From the NCBI RefSeq assembly GCF_002843605.1, contig NZ_CP025263.1, positions 204,501 through 268,500 of the forward strand: a stretch of DNA of 64,000 nt. The letters are read 5' to 3'. This DNA comes from Pseudomonas sp. S09G 359. Lineage in GTDB: Bacteria; Pseudomonadota; Gammaproteobacteria; Pseudomonadales; Pseudomonadaceae. The position numbers and the translations under genes are program-made. Shown here piece by piece: positions 24,975 to 32,503 of this stretch; position 1 is the first letter of the stretch, and every line of letters starts with the position of its first letter. The notes beneath the pieces were generated by a model. That model saw only the letters and a program-made list of their open reading frames with translations, ran no database searches and was not told the origin of the DNA.

Positions 24975-27881
24975 TTATGCGGCCTCGATGGAGTGTCCGC
25001 TGTCATCCGCCATGAGTGCGGATGAGTTAAAAACGTAGGCGCGGGCTTTAGGCATGCCCGGCAGCCTTACCGATTGAGCGGCTTTGCCATCGCTGCCAGG
25101 TTCTAAAATGGCGCGGTTCAATAGCTCTTTGTTAACGGCATTCAGATTCATGCCTTTGAAGACTTCAGTACGCCAAGCCTCTGGCAATACGTAGTAAGTG
25201 GTCGTGGTGTGCAATGCATCGCCCAACCCGTGCTCCAGCGTCTTGCGAAATCCCAGCCGGTCAATGGTGCGAGGGCCGTGCTCGTCGATCTTGGCGGCGG
25301 CGGACTCCCAGCGGGTGAAACGGCTCTCTCCGAAACGCTCGATCACTTGGCGAAGGCGCGCGACGATGGCGTCACTTTCGAAGTTTCCGGCGCCGCCTCG
25401 CTCATTCAGCCAGGCATTGAGACAAACCTTTGCTGCCGTGGTCGCTCCACCCTCAGGCCAACCTGTTATCCCCAAGGCGGTGGCCAACTCCCCCGCAGCG
25501 GCGACCAATCCAAACCGAGTGGCCGCACGTTGGGCCTGTCCGCTTGCTAACTCGGGTAGTGAAGTCGAGACAAACCGCTCAATGGTGTGGCGCAAAATGG
25601 TCGACCACCCCAGCATCTTTCCGGGTTCACATAGGGCGGACAGGAAGGCAGTTAACGGGGAGCCGTAGTACTTGGTCACCCGTGCTTTTAGAGCGTCTGA
25701 AAGCGCAGCCGCATCCTCAAAGCCATTGAGGACGTCGAACATTCCAAGCCCTTTGCTGGCATCGGCCGGCACTGCGAGCATGCGTACTTCCATGCCCGCT
25801 TTAAGATCCTTGTTTGCCTCTGCCATGTGTTGCGCCAACGTCTTTTCTCCGGTCGAGAGAAACAACAAACGCCATTCCTGAACGTTACGACCGGCCTGGC
25901 CTCGATCATTAGCGCGTGCTTTACCGGCGCCATTGCCCAGCATGTAAACCGTTTCGCCAATGATGCGCGGATCGCACATCCCGATTTCATCGAGAACCAA
26001 TAAGCCGTCTGAGTGCGCGGCGGCGATGGACTCCAGGGCATTATCAGTCGAGCGCCAGGAGCGCACGCAACGCGGACTCCCGTAGACCGATGCGGCCACC
26101 TGCAAATGGGTGGTCTTCCCGCCGGAGCTGTCACCGTAAAGGTGAAAGCCTCCCGACTCATGACCCAGCATGTGCAGTAATGGCCCCGCGAAAGCGGTAC
26201 TCACGACGAATGTCAGACGGTGGTTGCCAATGCACAGGTAACCGATATGCCGCTGCCATTGTTCGAGTGTTCCGGCCTGACTGATGGGCGGAAGTTGAGC
26301 GCCCGCATCGTAGAAATGCAGTTGCTCTTTGCTGGCACCAATCTGTCGCTCTGGAAGCAGATAGGCATCGTCATGCCAACCGAGTCGGTTAACCACTCGG
26401 GCGCGTTTGTCACTGTCGTAGCTTTGCAGGTAGCCCTGCAAATCGTTGCGAGCGTTACGCCCTGAGCGATTTCCCGCCAACCGCAAGCCCATATCCACCA
26501 GCGGACCTAATACCTCTTTGCCGAAGTCTCCGGCCATGTTACGAGCGGGGATGTTCCAGCGTTTTCTTTCTCCGTCGGGATCGTCCAGTTCAACCAGTAA
26601 GCCCCAGTTATGGCCCTTTTCGTCTCGGGTGCGGGCGAGGATTTCCAGGCGAGAGCAGACTGGCCGAGCTTCACCATCATCACCGGCATAAAACACGCCT
26701 TCGGATGTGAGCCGAAAGCCACCGGGCAGCGTATTGGTTTTGGATTTCCTAGCGGGTTGTTTGCTAGTGGTCTGCTTGGTTCTGGATGGCTTGTCGCCGG
26801 GCGCCGTGAGCGGCAGAGAGAAAAGCTCTCCGGTGCGCTCCAGCTCGGCAAAGTGGGCGGGCGTCCAACCCTTTGCCTGTGCATCGGCAGCATCATCGCC
26901 GTCGGCCCACACACCACCCTTGGCAAAGGTCGGTGCCTCTCCATTGAGGCCGGGTCGCTGACTGAACACCGCGAGCGCCAGAACGCGCACAGAGGCCGCT
27001 CCCAGCGTGCGCAGGTGCTCGGCCAGCTCATCCATGCACTTGAGCCCTGGCGCATCATTATCAGGCCACAGCAGCACATCGCGCCCAATCAGCGGACTAA
27101 AGTCCGACTTGCGCCAAGAGTTCGTTCCGTTGAGCCAGCAGGTGGCCACGTACCCCGGCATTAGCAGTGCGGCGGCGTCGGCAGATTTCTCGCCCTCGGT
27201 CACCACGACGGGTGCCACGTTGCGTTGCTTGAGGTGGTCGAGGTGCAACAGCGGGCGCGGTTCCGGCAAACCTTGCCAGCGCCACTGTTGGACACCATTT
27301 TTGCCTTTGCACCAGGTCAGAGGAGCAAACACCTTACGCGGATTGCCGCTGTCATCTGGAGGCAGGTCAAAACGGTAGAGCACCATCAACGGCAGGGCGT
27401 CGGTGTCTCGATAAATCCAAACCTTTGAGGGCGTTCCATGCTGGCGATGCTTGACCAAAATTTTCGCCATGGCCTCATCAGGAATGGGGCGGATCGCCAC
27501 CCAATCCGGTGTTCTGCTTTGCGCCGATTTGGTGGCTGTTGAGTCGCTATTTGAGTCGCTAGCCACACCCAGAAACTCGGCGAGTTTGTTGCACGCCTCG
27601 ACCTCTGTTCCACCATCCAAATAACGGACCAAATCAATCAGGTCGCCACCCTTGTCGCCGGTGGCAAAATCTGCCCAGGTGCCCTTGGCTAAATTCACCT
27701 TGAACGATCCGGCGTGCTTGTCGGCGCGAGTTGGATTCGGCGCTGAATATTCCTTGCCGCCATCTTCGCGTTTCCCGTTGGGTAGCCAGTGAGCCAACAC
27801 TCGGTCAATAGCCTTAAGGGAGGCGGCTTTCACCTGGGCGAAGCTGGGGCGTTTGCCGGTTTTAGCGGGGCGCACGGTCAT
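24975..27881 (-). CDS. Toprim / DUF927 primase-helicase (P4 alpha-like replication protein)
   Basis: The protein has 968 residues. The N-terminal primase-like part contains HAGSFKVNLAKGTWADFATGD and LIDLVRYL. A Toprim fold at about 225-290 has the acidic motif VVTEGEKSADAAAL and the downstream LLWPDNDAPG. The C-terminal DUF927 helicase has Walker A LYGDSSGGKTTHL at about 581-593 and Walker B GLLVLDEIGMCD. It should prime and unwind DNA at the element's own origin, as P4 alpha does, and probably binds the GGTGTTCC iterons next door (inference). The start overlaps the upstream small gene by four bases (ATGA), so it is translationally coupled in a four-gene operon. Confidence 0.9.
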   Translation of the reverse strand: MTVRPAKTGKRPSFAQVKAASLKAIDRVLAHWLPNGKREDGGKEYSAPNPTRADKHAGSFKVNLAKGTWADFATGDKGGDLIDLVRYLDGGTEVEACNKLAEFLGVASDSNSDSTATKSAQSRTPDWVAIRPIPDEAMAKILVKHRQHGTPSKVWIYRDTDALPLMVLYRFDLPPDDSGNPRKVFAPLTWCKGKNGVQQWRWQGLPEPRPLLHLDHLKQRNVAPVVVTEGEKSADAAALLMPGYVATCWLNGTNSWRKSDFSPLIGRDVLLWPDNDAPGLKCMDELAEHLRTLGAASVRVLALAVFSQRPGLNGEAPTFAKGGVWADGDDAADAQAKGWTPAHFAELERTGELFSLPLTAPGDKPSRTKQTTSKQPARKSKTNTLPGGFRLTSEGVFYAGDDGEARPVCSRLEILARTRDEKGHNWGLLVELDDPDGERKRWNIPARNMAGDFGKEVLGPLVDMGLRLAGNRSGRNARNDLQGYLQSYDSDKRARVVNRLGWHDDAYLLPERQIGASKEQLHFYDAGAQLPPISQAGTLEQWQRHIGYLCIGNHRLTFVVSTAFAGPLLHMLGHESGGFHLYGDSSGGKTTHLQVAASVYGSPRCVRSWRSTDNALESIAAAHSDGLLVLDEIGMCDPRIIGETVYMLGNGAGKARANDRGQAGRNVQEWRLLFLSTGEKTLAQHMAEANKDLKAGMEVRMLAVPADASKGLGMFDVLNGFEDAAALSDALKARVTKYYGSPLTAFLSALCEPGKMLGWSTILRHTIERFVSTSLPELASGQAQRAATRFGLVAAAGELATALGITGWPEGGATTAAKVCLNAWLNERGGAGNFESDAIVARLRQVIERFGESRFTRWESAAAKIDEHGPRTIDRLGFRKTLEHGLGDALHTTTTYYVLPEAWRTEVFKGMNLNAVNKELLNRAILEPGSDGKAAQSVRLPGMPKARAYVFNSSALMADDSGHSIEAA

Positions 27882-28159
27882 TGGTCAGGCCTCGCAAGAA
27901 ATAGCCCGTCCGTGACGTCATCGATGAGTGCTTTTGCCATCTCGCCCAGGTAATAAGACGCCCAACTTAACCGCTCGCAGTTATCGGTCATGGCGGCGTC
28001 GAACGCGAATTGATTGGCGAAAAATTGCAGGTGTGATGCGACCTCTAACGCCTCATCGATTGATATGCCTGGGTTGACGCGAAACAGCATCCGACCTTCT
28101 TTATTCACCTTGGTGAACTGGGTATGGCCCGGTGTTTTATGTTCGGCTGGCGAGGTCAT
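27878..28159 (-). CDS. DUF3077-like small protein
   Basis: A 93-residue protein. The stretch LFRVNPGISIDEALEVASHL matches the start of the DUF3077 family common in Pseudomonas, with a following helix (NCERLSWASYYLGEMAKALIDDV). Function unknown. Both ends overlap neighbours by four bases, tying it to the primase operon. Confidence 0.75.
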   Translation of the reverse strand: MTSPAEHKTPGHTQFTKVNKEGRMLFRVNPGISIDEALEVASHLQFFANQFAFDAAMTDNCERLSWASYYLGEMAKALIDDVTDGLFLARPDQ

Positions 28160-28437
28160 AGGGCACCTCCATCACGAGGCATTTTGCGAGTGGAATCATG
28201 GCCGTGTTCGGCCAGTGTTTTTATGAGAGCCAGTGCGCCGCGTACATCCCAAAGGGTGCCCGCCACTATCGCTGATGGAAGCGGCGGTCTGCCCTCTATG
28301 AAGTGTTCCTCAAGCAAGGCCAAGACCGAGTCGGCGCGAATGATGGCGCAGCTGATCGCATCGATCGGTATGCCTGCTTCGACGTCGCCGGAGACGGTCA
28401 AAAGCTCTTCTGGCAGAGCAAGGCATTTCGATTTCAT
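28156..28437 (-). CDS. Hypothetical small protein of the primase operon
   Basis: This 93-residue protein is mostly helical (DAISCAIIRADSVLALLEEHF, GTLWDVRGALALIKTLAEHG). It looks like a distant relative of the downstream DUF3077-like protein in size and helix pattern but lacks its signature. No signal or membrane segment. Start and stop overlap the neighbouring genes by four bases, which supports it as a real, coupled gene. Confidence 0.65.
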   Translation of the reverse strand: MKSKCLALPEELLTVSGDVEAGIPIDAISCAIIRADSVLALLEEHFIEGRPPLPSAIVAGTLWDVRGALALIKTLAEHGHDSTRKMPRDGGAL

Positions 28438-28919
28438 TTCACACCCCCTGTGGCTTCCAGGGCGCGTGCTTTTTCCATGTGAGAGTTGTAACGGGCGAGG
28501 CGAGAACGGAGGCTGGAGTTTGCGTGTAGAGCGGCGCGAGCCATTGCCCGGTGGGCAGCAGCACGGATTTTGGACGGATTGAGGGCGTGCATGTGTGGAG
28601 CTCCCATATCAACTTGAGAGCTGCCACGATCCTTCCTACGGGATTGGGTGGCAGCCATGTGCGGGGTAGGAATACCGGAGATACAGGAACCCGGCCAGGC
28701 CGAAGCCTGCCCGCACACAGCCGCCATAACACTAGATCGCGGGCGAAAAAAAACGCCTGCAATCGTGAATTGGGCGCTGGTGCGCCTGTACCTTTGCGGG
28801 TTCCTACACCCGGTCGCTGAATTTGCAGCGACGGCCAGAGCATAGCGCTCAGTTTTCCGACGTGCAACCACAAGCGAAGCTTGAAGATTTGCTGGGGGCG
28901 AAATACATTGATTGGGCAT
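28434..28919 (-). CDS. Ash/Icd-like small protein, start uncertain
   Basis: The frame allows up to 161 residues. The central part (VMAAVCGQASAWPGSCISGIPTPHMAATQSRR) resembles the Ash/Icd-like family of P4-type elements, where it is linked to cell-division inhibition. The C-terminal part (AHRAMARAALHANSSLRSRLARYNSHM) resembles short proteins common in Pseudomonas prophages. Starts at 28919, 28727 (MAAVCG), 28658 (MAATQ) and 28607 (MGAPH) are all possible; none has a compelling ribosome site. Its stop overlaps the next start (ATGA), which fixes the 3' end. First gene of the primase operon. Family assignment is tentative. Confidence 0.5.
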   Translation of the reverse strand: MPNQCISPPANLQASLVVARRKTERYALAVAANSATGCRNPQRYRRTSAQFTIAGVFFRPRSSVMAAVCGQASAWPGSCISGIPTPHMAATQSRRKDRGSSQVDMGAPHMHALNPSKIRAAAHRAMARAALHANSSLRSRLARYNSHMEKARALEATGGVK

Positions 28920-28934
28920 CTAGATTTACCTCCA

Positions 28935-28963
28935 ACGCCCCCGGTTGCCGCCGGGGGCGTTTT
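28935..28963 (+). terminator. Strong GC hairpin
   Basis: ACGCCCCCGG - ttgccg - CCGGGGGCGT followed by TTT on the plus strand. It separates the AlpA unit (28968-30020) from the primase operon (below 28919), so on the minus strand it may end the AlpA transcript even without a good T run. Confidence 0.6.
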
Positions 28964-28967
28964 CATT

Positions 28968-29273
28968 TCAAGCATGAAATTCCCAGCGCAGGTGAAGCAG
29001 CGGCAGATAGCCGCCCTCGATCATCGAGCGTGCATACTCGTAGGCAGCTGCTTTTTGGTCATCCTCGATAGCGATGACGCTGAGTTTTTCTGTGTGCATC
29101 GCGAGTACGCCCCAGTTGCCGTCAGGCCACGTCATGACGACGACAGTCCGGCCCAGGCTTTCATGCTTATTTCGATACCGGATGAGGCGCTGCATGGCTG
29201 TCTGAGACAGGCCGATTTCCTGGAGGAGAGAGAATGGTTGTAATGTCGCTTTATGGGCTACAGACGCTCTCAT
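28968..29273 (-). CDS. Hypothetical protein coupled to AlpA gene
   Basis: A 101-residue protein from the ATG at 29273, which overlaps the AlpA stop (ATGA). Visible features are a basic helical N-terminus (LLQEIGLSQTAMQRLIRYRNKHES) and a compact beta-rich part (RTVVVMTWPDGNWGVLAMHTEKL) followed by a helix (DDQKAAAYEYARSMIEGGY). No family was recognised. It may bind DNA or be an accessory factor for excision, but nothing proves it. Confidence 0.6.
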   Translation of the reverse strand: MRASVAHKATLQPFSLLQEIGLSQTAMQRLIRYRNKHESLGRTVVVMTWPDGNWGVLAMHTEKLSVIAIEDDQKAAAYEYARSMIEGGYLPLLHLRWEFHA

Positions 29274-29524
29274 GCGGCCTCCTTGGCGCGCAGCGCAATG
29301 CGTGCTCGGACCCAGTTCTGAACTTCGCTTAAAACCCAGGCTACCGGCGCTCCACGGGCGTTGCTTTCGCTGAGTTTGACGGGGAGAGGAAAGCCGCTTT
29401 CCGGCTGGCACATCAGCTTGTAAATCGTGGATCTGGCAAGACCGACGATGGCTGAGACTTCACCTATACGGATAAGCGTAGTGGCTGGATCAAGTTGAAA
29501 GGGGAGTGGGGTCCGGTCAGTCAT
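29270..29524 (-). CDS. AlpA family transcriptional regulator / excisionase
   Basis: The 84-residue protein has the winged-helix signature of AlpA: LIRIGEVSAIVGLARSTIYKLMCQPESGFPLPVKLSESNARGAPVAWVLSEVQNWVRAR, in segments typical of P4-type islands. AlpA proteins activate the integrase gene or act as excisionase (family knowledge). The ATG at 29524 has AGGGGG upstream and overlaps the end of the preceding gene by eight bases. Part of the minus-strand regulatory unit behind the integrase. Confidence 0.88.
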   Translation of the reverse strand: MTDRTPLPFQLDPATTLIRIGEVSAIVGLARSTIYKLMCQPESGFPLPVKLSESNARGAPVAWVLSEVQNWVRARIALRAKEAA

Positions 29525-30020
29525 GATCGTCCCCCTCTGGCCCAAATGTAGTCGCTTCCAAAGAAAGAATTTCATTCCGGGATTGGAATATCCACTGAAC
29601 CACCTCGACAAGGCGATAGCGGTATTGCCCTGCGATCCCTGTCGATGTGAGCGGCTTACCCCGGCGGCGCCAATCCGCAAGAGTTTCGTAGCCTATGCGC
29701 AGCGCGTAACCGACTTGTCCTTCAGACAAAAAACCATGAGGAACACTTACGAGCGGTTCTAAATCTCCGATGTTTTTGCTGCAACGGTACAACCAGCGCA
29801 ATACCTCGGACCTTCGGTATTTGGGCCTGCCGTCGACGTTCGTCCAGTTGAGAGGTCTACCCTTGCGGCGCCATTCCGCAAGGGTTTCGGGGCAGATGCG
29901 CAGTGCGTAAGCGACTTGCCCGCCAGTCAAAAACTCATGCGGGCAGTGGGTGACGTTTGTCCGCGCCTGGGTGGGAGCAGCGGTGTTTAGCGATTCTGAT
30001 GGAGCGGCGTTTGCGTACAT
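29517..30020 (-). CDS. Protein with two tandem AlpA/MerR-like helix-turn-helix domains
   Basis: The protein has 167 residues, most of it an internal duplication. Unit 1 (about 26-82) has PHEFLTGGQVAYALRICPETLAEWRRKG and RPKYRRSEVLRWLY. Unit 2 (about 94-148) has PHGFLSEGQVGYALRIGYETLADWRRRG and QYRYRLVEVVQWIF. Each unit is a winged HTH of the excisionase type, so one chain could bind two adjacent sites. A clear ribosome site (CAGGAGATTGAT) precedes the ATG. It is the first gene of the overlapping AlpA unit, probably a regulator or recombination directionality factor. Confidence 0.75.
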   Translation of the reverse strand: MYANAAPSESLNTAAPTQARTNVTHCPHEFLTGGQVAYALRICPETLAEWRRKGRPLNWTNVDGRPKYRRSEVLRWLYRCSKNIGDLEPLVSVPHGFLSEGQVGYALRIGYETLADWRRRGKPLTSTGIAGQYRYRLVEVVQWIFQSRNEILSLEATTFGPEGDDHD

Positions 30021-30058
30021 ATCAATCTCCTGCGTATCCGTGATCGACAGGAGCGAAT

Positions 30059-30697
30059 CTATTTACTCAATGGGAAGTGCGCTTGTTCACTGCCGCTTTT
30101 TTTACGCGGAGCCGGAATCACGTTGCCGGCTCTTAGAAGAGCCCGGATTTGCTTCTTGCTCAGTCCAGCACCAGTTTCTGTATCAGCAATAATTCCTGAT
30201 AGTTCACGAACGCCGCGCCCCTCAGACTTCAGGCGCTCACCCGCACGGCATATTGCGGCATCGCGCTCAGAGTTTCCGGCTCTTCTGGATTCTCCCGACT
30301 TAACGCCACCTTTGACTTGCAGGGATAGGAGCGCCGCCTTGATTGGCTTTGTGTCTAGCGCGACCAGCTTAGTCAATAGCCAGCCCAGTTCATTAAGCTC
30401 AGCCTTGCTCAGAGGTTCAGTCAAGGACTTTTCAGCCAGTAGGATGGCGGAATGTGCTGAAGTGATCCGGAGTGATTCAAGTGGCGAACGGGCTTTGTTT
30501 TGCCCCGCTAAAACGGACAAGAGGCCATTAATCACTGAGATTCCGGGAGCACCGCCATCTTGTCCGAACATGACTTCTTGCTTTAACCGGTCAGCGCCCC
30601 AGCGAGTGTCATCATTGAAAAGAAACCCCCAGTAGGCCTCGATAGCGCGAACCAGACCTTCAATGCGAAACAGCGCAAGAAATCGAGCATCCCTCAT
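30059..30697 (-). CDS. Hypothetical protein of island B
   Basis: The 212-residue protein is largely helical: an N-terminal half with LFRIEGLVRAIEAYWGFLF and LLSVLAGQNKARSPLESL, and a basic C-terminal third (SGESRRAGNSERDAAICRAG, KSEGRGVRELSGIIAD, SKKQIRALLRAG). The C-terminal part resembles a helix-turn-helix (GLSKKQIRALLRAGNVI), so a DNA-binding role is possible. No family was recognised. It starts downstream of iteron cluster 3 with GGGGAA as ribosome site and lies 38 bases before the tandem-HTH gene. Confidence 0.6.
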   Translation of the reverse strand: MRDARFLALFRIEGLVRAIEAYWGFLFNDDTRWGADRLKQEVMFGQDGGAPGISVINGLLSVLAGQNKARSPLESLRITSAHSAILLAEKSLTEPLSKAELNELGWLLTKLVALDTKPIKAALLSLQVKGGVKSGESRRAGNSERDAAICRAGERLKSEGRGVRELSGIIADTETGAGLSKKQIRALLRAGNVIPAPRKKSGSEQAHFPLSK

Positions 30698-30873
30698 TTA
30701 GAATTCCCCGCGCCCATGGTCTGAAAATCAAACCTGCGCCACAAACAGTGCTCCGTGTTCCCTTCTGAACAACTGCCGACAGGAGATAGATGGCGCTGCG
30801 TCGTTCTTCCGCTGCTGTGCTGTTTTCTAAGTACGTAGCTTGTTAAGAGGCCAATATTTTCGGGTTTTTTCCG

Positions 30874-30987
30874 GGAACACCTTTTTTGTGTGGAACACCA
30901 GGTGTTCCAGCTAAAATAAAAAGGTGTTCCACCGCTGAAGGCCACGAAATACGTGGCTTTCAGCATTTCTGGAACACCTGGAACACC
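30874..30987. repeat. Iteron cluster 3 (GGAACACC/GGTGTTCC) around a hairpin, next to integrase
   Basis: GGAACACC at 30874 and 30892, GGTGTTCC at 30901 and 30923, hairpin CTGAAGGCCACG-aaata-CGTGGCTTTCAG at 30935-30963, then GGAACACC at 30971 and 30980 (9-base period). It lies in the 319-base gap between the integrase stop and the next gene. Confidence 0.8.
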
Positions 30988-31016
30988 GTTTTTTGAGGGG
31001 GTACGGAAACGCATCA

Positions 31017-32258
31017 TTATTCGACCCTGCCAAAATTCCCTTCGATCACGTTACCTTTCTCCAATCGATCAAGGTAATCGGCATACCACTGCATCATTTT
31101 TGTTCGCTGAATTAGGTACTGGGCCTTGTTGTAGACCCCGCGCACACCTGGCGTTTTATGACTTAGCTGGGCTTCAATATGGTCAGCATCAAACCCATGT
31201 TCATTCAGAACGGTGCTAGCGATATGCCGGAATCCGTGGCCTGTCTGTCGACCTTGATAGCCGAGTCGGCGTAGAGCCATTAGAAATACCGTATCGCTTC
31301 GAGGTTTGGTGCGGTCGCTTCTGCCAGGAAAAAGTAGCGGGTAAGCGCCGGTCAGTATGTGCAGCTCCTTAAGGGCTTCAACGGTCTGACGGCTGAGTGG
31401 TACTAAGTGCTCGAGGCCTTTCTTACGGCCTTTGCGTTCCACTGGGATCGTCCAAAGTTTTTTATCTAAGTCGAACTCCTTCCATCTGGCTTCTCGCAAC
31501 TCACTGGGGCGTACGGCTATTAGGGCTAGGAGGCGTAGACCCAACTGTACATCTTTGGCATGAGGGTATGAGCGAATGGCGCGAAGGAGCGCGGGCAACT
31601 CTTCAATGCTGACGTGGGCGAAATTCTCGACCTTGCCTGTAGATAAAAATTTGTGCACCCCTTCAAGGGGGTTGTTTATTGCGCGACCTGTTACACGAGC
31701 CAGGTCATAAATCTCCTTGCAGTAGGCTCTGACCCGACTCAACTGCTCAAGAATGCCTTTTTGTTCCATTCCGCGTAGCAGCACCATCCACTCCATCGAC
31801 AGAATGCCTGTGTATGGGCGATTGCCGAAGATGGGGAATACGTGGAGCTCTAACGCTCCCAAAATCCGTTTAGCGGTGCCGGGATCCCAGGAGGTGAGTC
31901 GAGAGGTGTACCACTCGCGTGCAAGTGACTCGAACGTATTGTTACTAGCTGCTAGCTCAGCAGCCCGGCGAGCCTGTCTCGTCGCGATGGGGTTTTTGCC
32001 GTCGGCTGCGTCACTGCGAAGCGAAGAAGCCTTCTGACGTGCTAGTGAACCGCTTACCTCGGGATAGCCCCCCAAGCCTAGCCAGCTCCATTTGCCGGCT
32101 GGAGTTTTATAGCGTAGCTGCCAGGACTTTTGACCGTCGGGTTTCACGCGGAAATACAGACCGTTGCCGTCCTGCTCCCGGTATTCCTTGGTGTCAGGCT
32201 CCAGCCCCGCTAAAACCGTGTCTGACAATGGACGACGCTTGATTTCAGAGCGCTTCAT
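31017..32258 (-). CDS. Tyrosine-type site-specific integrase (P4 integrase family)
   Basis: The 413-residue integrase has an N-terminal arm-binding DUF4102-type domain (LSDTVLAGLEPDTKEYREQDGN, GLYFRVKPDG), a SAM-like core-binding domain and the catalytic domain. The visible catalytic residues are Arg250 (AVRPSELREARW), His341-x-x-Arg344 (HGFRHIAS), His367 (QLSHKTPGVRG) and nucleophile Tyr376 (GVYNKAQ). All are present, so it should be active. It lies 168 bases from the 3' end of tRNA-Arg, which is its target, and integrates or excises island B. The 12-base-period arm repeats at 32292-32313 lie just upstream of the gene. Confidence 0.95.
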   Translation of the reverse strand: MKRSEIKRRPLSDTVLAGLEPDTKEYREQDGNGLYFRVKPDGQKSWQLRYKTPAGKWSWLGLGGYPEVSGSLARQKASSLRSDAADGKNPIATRQARRAAELAASNNTFESLAREWYTSRLTSWDPGTAKRILGALELHVFPIFGNRPYTGILSMEWMVLLRGMEQKGILEQLSRVRAYCKEIYDLARVTGRAINNPLEGVHKFLSTGKVENFAHVSIEELPALLRAIRSYPHAKDVQLGLRLLALIAVRPSELREARWKEFDLDKKLWTIPVERKGRKKGLEHLVPLSRQTVEALKELHILTGAYPLLFPGRSDRTKPRSDTVFLMALRRLGYQGRQTGHGFRHIASTVLNEHGFDADHIEAQLSHKTPGVRGVYNKAQYLIQRTKMMQWYADYLDRLEKGNVIEGNFGRVE

Positions 32259-32291
32259 GGGATTGTATCCCCCGAGTTCTATTTTTATCTA

Positions 32292-32313
32292 AGGATACAC
32301 AGTGGGATACACG
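32292..32313. repeat. Arm-type direct repeats, island B right end
   Basis: AGGATACAC and TGGGATACAC with a 12-base period, the same spacing as at 15296 and 13961. They lie between the integrase start and attR, so they may also regulate the integrase promoter. Confidence 0.6.
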
Positions 32314-32352
32314 GTGGGAAGATATAGGGGTAGACAGAGGTGAACAGTCAGG

Positions 32353-32432
32353 AACAAGAAAGCCCGCACAGGGCGGGCTTCTTGGGGTGTTTCGTAGACT
32401 GTCTGAGACAGCCAGAAACTAGTATGTGGTGC
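32353..32432. other. attR of island B (direct repeat of 15147-15226)
   Basis: The copy has 68 of 69 identical bases up to 32421, then the tRNA 3' end TGGTGC. It contains AGCCCGCCCTGTGCGGGCTTT on the minus strand, which now serves as tRNA-Arg terminator. Beyond TGGTGC the sequence is tRNA rather than island. Confidence 0.8.
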
Positions 32433-32503
32433 ACCCGGCGGGATTCGAACCCACGACCCCTGCCTTCGGAGGGCAGTACTCTATCCAGCTGAGCTACGGA
32501 TGC
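32427..32503 (-). tRNA. tRNA-Arg (anticodon CCG)
   Basis: The 77-base tRNA is read on the minus strand: acceptor stem GCATCCG / CGGGTGC, D-arm GCTCAGCTGGATAGAGT, anticodon arm CTGCC-CTCCGAA-GGCAG giving anticodon CCG, T-arm GTGGG-TTCGAAT-CCCGC, and encoded CCA. All stems pair. It is the insertion target of both islands, whose integration kept the 3' end intact. Confidence 0.96.

Larger units (their letters stand above)
15221..32426. mobile_element. Genomic island B, P4-like integrative element with defence-type cargo
   Basis: This 17.2-kb element is bounded by att repeats, with a tyrosine integrase gene pointing away from the target tRNA-Arg at its right end. From right to left it holds integrase, iteron cluster 3, two hypothetical/HTH genes, AlpA, small genes, primase-helicase, a coiled-coil gene and iteron clusters 2 and 1. 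The left side is cargo: nuclease-NACHT protein, HEPN-like, membrane coiled-coil and KAP NTPase. There are no capsid, portal or tail genes. Base composition in the cargo is clearly more AT-rich than the flanks (18104-18994 strongly so). It resembles a P4-type satellite or integrative plasmid-like island. Confidence 0.85.

Noticed and set aside
28968..29411. Longer reading of the small gene after AlpA (start 29411)
   Set aside because: It would overlap most of the AlpA gene. The ATG at 29273 overlaps the AlpA stop and gives normal coupling.
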